64,000 bases of DNA, from contig NZ_CANLNH010000009.1 in assembly GCF_947492535.1 (NCBI RefSeq), forward strand, positions 124,001-188,000. The letters are read 5' to 3'. The position numbers were made by a program, and so were the translations under genes. Below are positions 58,391 to 64,000 of this stretch, piece by piece (position 1 is the stretch's first letter; the number at the start of each line of letters is the position of its first letter). The notes beneath the pieces were generated by a model. It was not told where the DNA came from. It did no database searches and was given only the letters and a program-made list of their open reading frames with translations. Source of the DNA: an uncultured Dokdonia sp. Lineage in GTDB: Bacteria; Bacteroidota; Bacteroidia; Flavobacteriales; Flavobacteriaceae.

Positions 58391-59890
58391 TTATTTTAAA
58401 AATGCGGGTAGTAATTCTTCTGGAAATCCTTGGTAACTAAAAGGTCGTACCCACCTTTTAATAGCTTGGTTTCCTACTGCCGTAAAGCGGCTATCTGTAG
58501 AAGCTGGATAAGGACCTCCGTGGGTCATGGCGTCTACTACTGCAACCCCAGTAGGGACCCCATTAAAAATGATACGCCCTACACGGTTTTGCAGTCTTTC
58601 AATTAGGGGTGAAAGATCTTTATAATCTTCTTGCTCAGCTAAAATTGTTCCTGTTAACTGTCCTTCTAACTGGCTTATAATTTGCAATAATTGTTGTGTG
58701 TCGTCGCATTGTACTACTAATGAAAAAGGTCCAAATACTTCTTGGTGTAACTTTGGATTCTTTAAGAAAGCGTCTCCAGAAACTGTTCCTATTTTTGCTT
58801 GCGCATAATTTTCTTGAACAGTGTCTTGATGCATAGCGACTACAGTCGTATCAGGTTGGCTAATGACAGCTGCTCCATTTTTTTCATACGCTGTATGAAT
58901 GTTAGGATGTAACATACAATTTGCATCTATTGCAGCCGTTTTTTCTCCTAAATTCTGTGTAAAGGTCGTAAATTCTGGGCTTTTAATCCCTAAAATCAAT
59001 CCTGGATTTGTACAAAATTGTCCAACACCTAAGGTAATCGAATCTGCATAGGTTTGTGCAATCTCTTCCGAACGTGCGTTTAGGGCGTTTTGAGTAACGA
59101 TAACTGGATTGATGCTTCCCATTTCTGCAAAGACAGGAATCGGTTCTTCTCGTTGAGAAGCAAGATCATAAAGAGCGCGTCCTCCTCGTATACTTCCTGT
59201 AAATCCAACAGCTTTTACCATAGGATGTTTTACTAATTGAACACCTACTTCAATACCTGCACTATTTAAATTTGAAAAAACACCATGAGGCATTCCTGTT
59301 TTTTGTACTGCTTTTTGAATCGCACTTGCCACTAGTTCTCCAGTACCTGCATGCATTGGATGTGATTTTACAATCACGGGACATCCTGCTGCCAATGCAC
59401 TGGCTGTATCTCCGCCTGCTGTAGAGTATGCTAATGGAAAATTACTTGCTCCAAACACAACTACAGGTCCTAGAGGCATCAAGTATTGACGTAACTCATT
59501 AGCTTCTCCTGAAATGGTTGGGTTACGCCAATCTTCGGTTTTTATAAGATCTGCAAACATGCGTAGTTGTCCTAAGGTACGACCACGCTCTCCTTTAGCT
59601 CTTCCTTCGGGTAATCCTGTTTCAGACATATATGTGGTTACTAGTGTATCACCTAGTGCTTCGATCTCATCTGCAATGGCATGCATAAAAGCAGCTCTTT
59701 TTTCTCCAGATATATGTTGATACGTATCAAAAGCTTGATATGCAAGTGCTACAGCCAAGTCTATTTCTTCAGAAGTAGCTTCTGTAAAAGAAGTAGCATT
59801 GGCGACATTTAATTTTGGATTTAACGTTTGGTACGTCATCTCTCCTTTTGCGCTTAAGGCATTGCCTATATAATTTTTTCCTGTGATCAT
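58391..59890 (-). CDS. 2-oxoglutarate semialdehyde dehydrogenase (NADP+-type aldehyde dehydrogenase)
   Basis: 499 residues. Conserved parts are the cofactor region PVVVFGASNFPLAYSTAGGD, SHPMHAGTGELVA, GFTGSIRGGRALYDLA, catalytic Glu in PVFAEMGSINPVI and catalytic Cys in VGQFCTNPGLILG. These fit the KGSADH branch of aldehyde dehydrogenases. In hydroxyproline breakdown it oxidises 2,5-dioxopentanoate to 2-oxoglutarate, the last step. It lies two genes after the deaminase in the same direction. Confidence 0.92.
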   Translation of the reverse strand: MITGKNYIGNALSAKGEMTYQTLNPKLNVANATSFTEATSEEIDLAVALAYQAFDTYQHISGEKRAAFMHAIADEIEALGDTLVTTYMSETGLPEGRAKGERGRTLGQLRMFADLIKTEDWRNPTISGEANELRQYLMPLGPVVVFGASNFPLAYSTAGGDTASALAAGCPVIVKSHPMHAGTGELVASAIQKAVQKTGMPHGVFSNLNSAGIEVGVQLVKHPMVKAVGFTGSIRGGRALYDLASQREEPIPVFAEMGSINPVIVTQNALNARSEEIAQTYADSITLGVGQFCTNPGLILGIKSPEFTTFTQNLGEKTAAIDANCMLHPNIHTAYEKNGAAVISQPDTTVVAMHQDTVQENYAQAKIGTVSGDAFLKNPKLHQEVFGPFSLVVQCDDTQQLLQIISQLEGQLTGTILAEQEDYKDLSPLIERLQNRVGRIIFNGVPTGVAVVDAMTHGGPYPASTDSRFTAVGNQAIKRWVRPFSYQGFPEELLPAFLK

Positions 59891-59938
59891 TTTATGAATG
59901 ATTAACTATTTTAATGAATAAATGCTGATGCCTATTAT

Positions 59939-60208
59939 TTATGTTTTGTTCTTAATTCTTTCCATATGCTTCTCAATATCTACAGGTTTATGAATCTTTT
60001 TTGTAGATACTGGATACTTTTCTAGTAATGAAGCTGGTCGTATCGGTCGTTTTTCAAAACCGCCACCACAATTAGGACAGACTTCTTGCAATACATTTTC
60101 TACACAATCACTACAGTAGGTACATTCAAAGGTGCAGATCATGGCATCGCTAGCATCATATGGAAGTGCTTTATCACAATGTTCACAAGAAGGGCGTATT
60201 TCTAACAT
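59939..60208 (-). CDS. DUF1272 zinc-ribbon-like protein
   Basis: 89 residues with paired Cys: SCEHCDK, CTFECTYCSDC and EVCPNCGGGF. It matches DUF1272, a small Cys-rich domain often near amino-acid catabolic genes. It probably binds zinc; function unknown. It lies 8 bp downstream of the deaminase gene and upstream of the aldehyde dehydrogenase in one operon. Confidence 0.88.
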   Translation of the reverse strand: MLEIRPSCEHCDKALPYDASDAMICTFECTYCSDCVENVLQEVCPNCGGGFEKRPIRPASLLEKYPVSTKKIHKPVDIEKHMERIKNKT

Positions 60209-60216
60209 CTTATTTT

Positions 60217-61131
60217 TTATAAATTTTTATAATCTGGTAAGGTAGGTCTCGTTTCAAGTCCTTTTTTAATTACTTGTAATACATGCGCTCTTTCTTCTCC
60301 TGATAATGGTAATCGTGGTGCTCTTACATGTTCTGTACCAATCCCTGTATGTACTTCTGCTAGTTTTATATTCTGTACTAATTTCGGGTTTATATCTAAC
60401 TCTAGCAAGGGTAAAAACCATCGATATATAGCAATAGCTTCTTGAATACGTCCTGCCTTTTGTAATTCATATATCGCAACAGTTTCTGCTGGGAATGCAT
60501 CTACAAGTCCAGCAATCCATCCATCTGCTCCCATAAGAAGTGATTCCAATGCTAAGGTGTCTACCCCTGTCATTATTTTTAATCGATCACCAAACGCATT
60601 TTTAATACGCGTTACATTAGAGATATCTCTTGTAGATTCTTTGACCGCTTCTATATTATCACAGGCTAATAATTGATCAAACATAGCTAGTGTCACTTCT
60701 ATTTTATAATCTACTGGATTATTATAGACCATAATAGGTAGTGAAGTATTTTCTGCAACGGCCTTGAAATAAGCAACGACTTCTGCATCTCCAGCTTTAT
60801 AACGCATAGGGGGTAACATCATTAATCCAGTAGCGCCATCTTTCTCTGCCGAATGCGCAGCGGCAATCGCTCCTTTTGTGGTTTGCTCTGCAATATTAAT
60901 AAGAACAGGCACCTTCCCGTCTACGAGTTGTACAGTTTCTTGTGTCAAGATACTTTTTTCAGCATCACTTAAGGTACTTGCTTCTCCTAGAGTTCCTCCT
61001 AGTACAATTCCATGTACGCCTGCTTCTAATTGCGCTTTAATATTTACGGCAAACATAGCTAGATCTAAGGTATCTTGTGCTGTAAACTTTGTCGTGACGG
61101 CTGGCATCACTCCTTTCCATTGTATTGACAT
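60217..61131 (-). CDS. DHDPS/NAL-family deaminase, probable pyrroline-4-hydroxy-2-carboxylate deaminase
   Basis: 304 residues from MSIQWKGVMPAVTTKFTAQD; an upstream frame without a start-like context adds 31 residues that do not fit the family. Catalytic residues of the class I aldolase fold are the Tyr in MVYNNPVDYKIE and Schiff-base Lys in IEAVKESTRDISN, with GVHGIVLGGTLGEASTLS for the carboxylate pocket. In this gene setting it removes ammonia and water to give 2-oxoglutarate semialdehyde. A true dihydrodipicolinate synthase is less likely given the neighbours. Confidence 0.9.
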   Translation of the reverse strand: MSIQWKGVMPAVTTKFTAQDTLDLAMFAVNIKAQLEAGVHGIVLGGTLGEASTLSDAEKSILTQETVQLVDGKVPVLINIAEQTTKGAIAAAHSAEKDGATGLMMLPPMRYKAGDAEVVAYFKAVAENTSLPIMVYNNPVDYKIEVTLAMFDQLLACDNIEAVKESTRDISNVTRIKNAFGDRLKIMTGVDTLALESLLMGADGWIAGLVDAFPAETVAIYELQKAGRIQEAIAIYRWFLPLLELDINPKLVQNIKLAEVHTGIGTEHVRAPRLPLSGEERAHVLQVIKKGLETRPTLPDYKNL

Positions 61132-61159
61132 ATCTATATGTATATGGTTATCATATGCT

Positions 61160-61181
61160 GCCTCACGTATCAAAGTGAGGC
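61160..61181. promoter_or_regulatory. Inverted repeat in hydroxyproline-operon control region
   Basis: GCCTCAC - 8 nt - GTGAGGC, 29 bp upstream of the deaminase start and 131 bp from the divergent AraC regulator. A candidate operator or leader hairpin. Confidence 0.55.
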
Positions 61182-61311
61182 TTCTAATTTGAGAATAAAA
61201 ATACCATACATCACACGGATACATAATGTGTCAATTATCCAATACTATGCGTATATTATCCATTTTATATGAAGCATTTCTTATTTTGAAACAATAAAGT
61301 ATCTTTATGTT

Positions 61312-62142
61312 GTGAAAGTACTGCCTTTTAAAATACCTAAACCTAGTAATACTGCTATTATCTTTCAAATAGATACGGGTGCGTTTTATGAGCAATTACA
61401 TCAACATCAAGAACTTCAGATAAGTCATATTCTAAAAGGAAATGGCACATTACTTATTGCAGACACTATACATCATTTTCAGGAAGGGGATGTTTTTGTG
61501 ATTGGCGGACAACAACCTCATGTATTTCGTAGTGAAACAACAGATGCATTAATGCATACCCTGTTTTTTAATCCGCAGTCTTTTGGAGATTCCTTTTTAA
61601 ATTTAGAGGAAGGCAAAGGGGTTCAGGATTTTTACGCTTTCGCGAAAGCGGGATTTAAAACAACCGCAACGCAAGAACTTATCGCCATGTTTGGTGCCAT
61701 AGCACAACATGAAGGGGTCTCTCGACTGGCCTATTTTTTACTCCTCATACAATTATTAACCAAAAGTACCTATACACCTATTTCTTCTTTTGTATATCCT
61801 AAAAATATATCGGAAGCTGATGGAAAAAAGTTACATCGCATTTTTGAATACTCCTTACAGCACTTTTCTACACCTATACAATTAGAAGATATTGCGCATA
61901 TTGCAGCAATGAGTACCAATGGGTTTTGTAAATATTTTAAAAAACGAACAAATAAAACGTATTTTCAGTTTTTAACGGAATTACGAATTGCACAAGCTTG
62001 TCAATTATTAAAAGAACAGCCTGAATTATCTATCGCAGCTATTGCCGAACTTTCAGGATTTCAAACTTTATCCCATTTTAATAGAAAATTCAAATACCAT
62101 AAAAAAGTAAGTCCTTCTATATATAGAGTTTCATTTCAATAA
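61312..62142 (+). CDS. AraC-family regulator of the hydroxyproline cluster
   Basis: 276 residues, starting with GTG. The N-terminal cupin domain (LQISHILKGNGTLLIADTIH, FQEGDVFVIGGQQPHVF) should bind the ligand. The C-terminal HTH has IAHIAAMSTNGFCKYFKKRT and IAELSGFQTLSHFNRKFKYH, ending with VSPSIYR. It is divergent from the deaminase-ALDH-peptidase-epimerase series, the classic position of a pathway activator. A palindrome copy within the gene is read as YAFAKAG. Effector hydroxyproline or an intermediate is inferred. Confidence 0.9.
   Translation: MKVLPFKIPKPSNTAIIFQIDTGAFYEQLHQHQELQISHILKGNGTLLIADTIHHFQEGDVFVIGGQQPHVFRSETTDALMHTLFFNPQSFGDSFLNLEEGKGVQDFYAFAKAGFKTTATQELIAMFGAIAQHEGVSRLAYFLLLIQLLTKSTYTPISSFVYPKNISEADGKKLHRIFEYSLQHFSTPIQLEDIAHIAAMSTNGFCKYFKKRTNKTYFQFLTELRIAQACQLLKEQPELSIAAIAELSGFQTLSHFNRKFKYHKKVSPSIYRVSFQ
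61635..61650. repeat. Dispersed palindrome copy (inside AraC regulator gene)
   Basis: CGCTTTCGCGAAAGCG, read as AFAKA. Confidence 0.9.
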
Positions 62143-62590
62143 AAGGACTCAAAATGAATGCTATTTTTTGGAGTCAAAAACCTTCACATGCGATAAAACT
62201 ATCGAAAAGTAGACTACTATAAGTTTTATCTATATCACTATAAGTCTAAAAATAAGCGTTTTATGTTAGAACCGTTACACTTTTTTTTTATTAAGACTTA
62301 CCATTATTACCTTAATTACATTTTTAACATTTTTTTCTTTCCAAAAAATAAAATTAAGCTAAATCCTTGTAAAACAGATACTCCCAGTATTCTGAAGTTC
62401 AAAAAATCAGAGCTTCAAACACTATGACAATCTTCCTTTTTTCTACGATCCCCAAGAAAATAGAGAAAGTATAACGAAATCCTTTAGTCTAAACCGGTGT
62501 GATAAAAATAAAGCGCTCATTATTTTCAAACAAACCTAATACACAAATAAAGAAACATATTTAAACAAAAAATTAAATAAACACATAATC
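62143..62590. other. Intergenic region without recognised features
   Basis: 448 bp of AT-rich sequence between the AraC regulator and a lipoprotein gene. I see no coding frame, no clear terminator and no repeat; it presumably holds the lipoprotein promoter. Confidence 0.6.
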
Positions 62591-63916
62591 ATGAAAAAGA
62601 TCATATATACATTAATGGCAGCAGGAGCTATATTTATAGCAAGTTGTAGTTCTGACGATAATAACAGTTCTACTCCAGAAGGTGAAAATCCACCAGCAGA
62701 TGCACCTTCTGCAGCGAGTTTATTATTAAATAGTATTGAAGTAGATGGAGGTACTCCATATAATGCAGACAATCCTGCTCTTAGTTTTACTGGCGCACAA
62801 AACGTATTTGTTCCTAGCGTTTTAGGAATTGATTTTCGTGTAGACAGAGATGTAGTGCCAGCAGGCCCTACAGTAAGATTACCTATGTTCCAAGGATGGG
62901 AAACAACACCTAGTGGTCCTAGAGAAGCATACTATGTAATTACAGAAGCTTCTGATGAAGATTTCGCAAGAGAACTTGGAATTATTTATGCACCTAGAAT
63001 GGCAGAAGCTATTGGTTCTGGAGGAGTTCAAAGTTCTGAATGGACAGATGATGGTAGACTTATTTTTGAAGGGTCTGTAGATTTTTCTCCTACACGAAGC
63101 TTAACCGCTGGAGGAGTATCAGCAGATGGAGCATTAGTTGGCTTCCCACCTGCAGCAGTAACTCCTGGAGCAGTTGCAGATGCAAACTGGTCTTCATATG
63201 TAGCATTACCGGGTACTAACATTGTAATCAATGCACAATTAGTAGCAAATAGTACAGGAATACACGACAGAATTCCTAATCCAAATGGAAACGGACAAGC
63301 GCAAGAAGACGATTTAAACAACCCTAACTTTGCACCAGATCAAGCATCTGTAGTAATGCAACTTCTAGATGGATGGCATGACGACAGAGCATACTACTTC
63401 CACCTTGTAACTGATACTTCAGATCCTGGACCAGCGACGATCGAATTAGGAGTATATGCGCCAAGATTAAATGAGATTCCTCAATTTGGATTATTCCCAG
63501 GAGGTTCTATGTTACCTTTTAGCCCAACTGCAAATGGTGTTACACCAGACGCTAATAATCCTCTAGGATTTCAAGGTTTAAATACGGCTTCTATAAGTGA
63601 ACGTCAAGTAAATGATCCTACAAATACATTCCCAATTGATCCAAGTGACACACGTTACTCTCCAATGTGGGATGCACATATTACTGAGTTTACTGTTCCT
63701 GTAGAAGATCGTGTAATCTTAACAAGTTTTGGTCAAATTAATGATCTTTTAGAAGACGGTACTTTAATTCCTTTTAGAGGAAATGCAAATCCAAGTCCGT
63801 TAGCAAATTCATTATCAGATTTATTAACAGCAACAGGAGCTATCATTAACTGTCCAGTAATTACACAACCAGATGCGAGTGTGATTGGAACTCAAATTGG
63901 AGCACCAAGAAACTAA
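62591..63916 (+). CDS. Surface lipoprotein, unknown
   Basis: 441 residues. The lipoprotein signal peptide ends FIASC (Cys19), followed by SSDDNNSS, an acidic surface-export type signal, and a Pro/Glu/Ala linker. The mature protein is acidic and rich in Pro, Gly and Asn, with motifs such as VRLPMFQGWETTPSGPREAY and SPMWDAHITEFTVP and only one Cys after the lipid-bearing one (IINCPVI). I do not recognise the family. It has its own terminator and no operon partners in the window. Confidence 0.82.
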   Translation: MKKIIYTLMAAGAIFIASCSSDDNNSSTPEGENPPADAPSAASLLLNSIEVDGGTPYNADNPALSFTGAQNVFVPSVLGIDFRVDRDVVPAGPTVRLPMFQGWETTPSGPREAYYVITEASDEDFARELGIIYAPRMAEAIGSGGVQSSEWTDDGRLIFEGSVDFSPTRSLTAGGVSADGALVGFPPAAVTPGAVADANWSSYVALPGTNIVINAQLVANSTGIHDRIPNPNGNGQAQEDDLNNPNFAPDQASVVMQLLDGWHDDRAYYFHLVTDTSDPGPATIELGVYAPRLNEIPQFGLFPGGSMLPFSPTANGVTPDANNPLGFQGLNTASISERQVNDPTNTFPIDPSDTRYSPMWDAHITEFTVPVEDRVILTSFGQINDLLEDGTLIPFRGNANPSPLANSLSDLLTATGAIINCPVITQPDASVIGTQIGAPRN

Positions 63917-63967
63917 TAATACATCAAGGTATTATTCACACAAAAAGAATAATTTTTGATTTTAGGG

Positions 63968-63995
63968 GGCTGTCCGAGAGGACAGCCTTCTTTTG
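63968..63995 (+). terminator. Intrinsic terminator
   Basis: GGCTGTCC - GAGA - GGACAGCC followed by TTCTTTTG, after the lipoprotein gene. Confidence 0.88.
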
Positions 63996-64000
63996 TTTTG

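Overview
The window comes from an AT-rich marine-type member of the Bacteroidota, almost certainly Flavobacteriaceae. Signs are the GLPGLI-family protein, lipoproteins with a Cys-Ser-(Ser)-Asp-Asp start, a type IX secretion C-terminal sorting domain, DUF5686/carboxypeptidase-regulatory outer-membrane proteins, promoters of the TTTG / TAnnTTTG type, and few Shine-Dalgarno sites. The genus cannot be fixed from sequence reading alone. A perfect palindrome with core CGCTTTCGCGAAAGCG is scattered through the window (14 intact copies plus one interrupted copy, in and between genes).

Layout. 1-7.4 kb: end of a GLPGLI gene, a small periplasmic protein, a divergent histidine kinase/response regulator pair with a phased GTTAAC triplet between them, a 199-200 bp tandem duplication of the response-regulator 3' end, an exported protein, a deoxynucleoside kinase and two lipoproteins. 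7.4-18.8 kb: housekeeping genes: membrane pyrophosphatase, soluble pyrophosphatase, a DUF5686 outer-membrane protein, pyruvate dehydrogenase E1 beta, electron-transfer flavoprotein beta and alpha, a bifunctional nuclease and a NupC-type nucleoside transporter. 18.8-39.6 kb: a RiPP (lanthipeptide-like) island, described below. 39.7-44.1 kb: thymidylate synthase, two small exported TonB-C-like proteins, and the ergothioneine genes egtB and egtD with a DUF427 gene. 44.1-52.2 kb: a polysaccharide flippase, small proteins, a TPR/beta-barrel outer-membrane protein, two membrane proteins and a large T9SS-secreted protein. 52.6-62.1 kb: an ATP-grasp enzyme and a trans-4-hydroxy-L-proline catabolic cluster (epimerase, D-hydroxyproline dehydrogenase, deaminase, 2-oxoglutarate semialdehyde dehydrogenase, AraC regulator), with a DUF885 peptidase and 8-bp tandem repeats just ahead of two start codons. 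The window ends with a lipoprotein.

The island. One strand carries an apparent operon: precursor peptide, split LanB (glutamylation-domain protein, then elimination-domain protein overlapping by 8 bp), C39-peptidase ABC transporter, HlyD adaptor and a small orphan. A LanC cyclase lies about 6 kb further on. I find ten short precursor-like peptides, six of which are below about 60 residues and easy to miss. Four form one family (three of them with a CC...CPP.G..C core, one divergent). Two are Cys-rich double-glycine peptides. The remaining four each lie directly downstream of, and on the same strand as, one of four paralogous regulators built as signal peptide - TPR domain (predicted outside the cytoplasm) - one membrane helix - AraC-type DNA-binding domain.

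The most interesting signal is this repeated regulator-peptide module. Different modules carry different inverted-repeat sites: AATTCTAAGAATT lies ahead of both the regulator at 37443 and its peptide; TATTCATGAAAA half-sites lie ahead of the regulator at 29704 and its peptide; a CC-TATTTT...AAAATA-GG dyad lies 109-139 bp ahead of five peptide genes. I infer a set of parallel peptide-sensing circuits in which a secreted GG-leader peptide (or its mature form) may be read by a transmembrane TPR receptor that is itself the transcription factor. The lanthipeptide precursors also share a conserved 5' leader with a compensatory base-pair change. None of this has been checked against databases.
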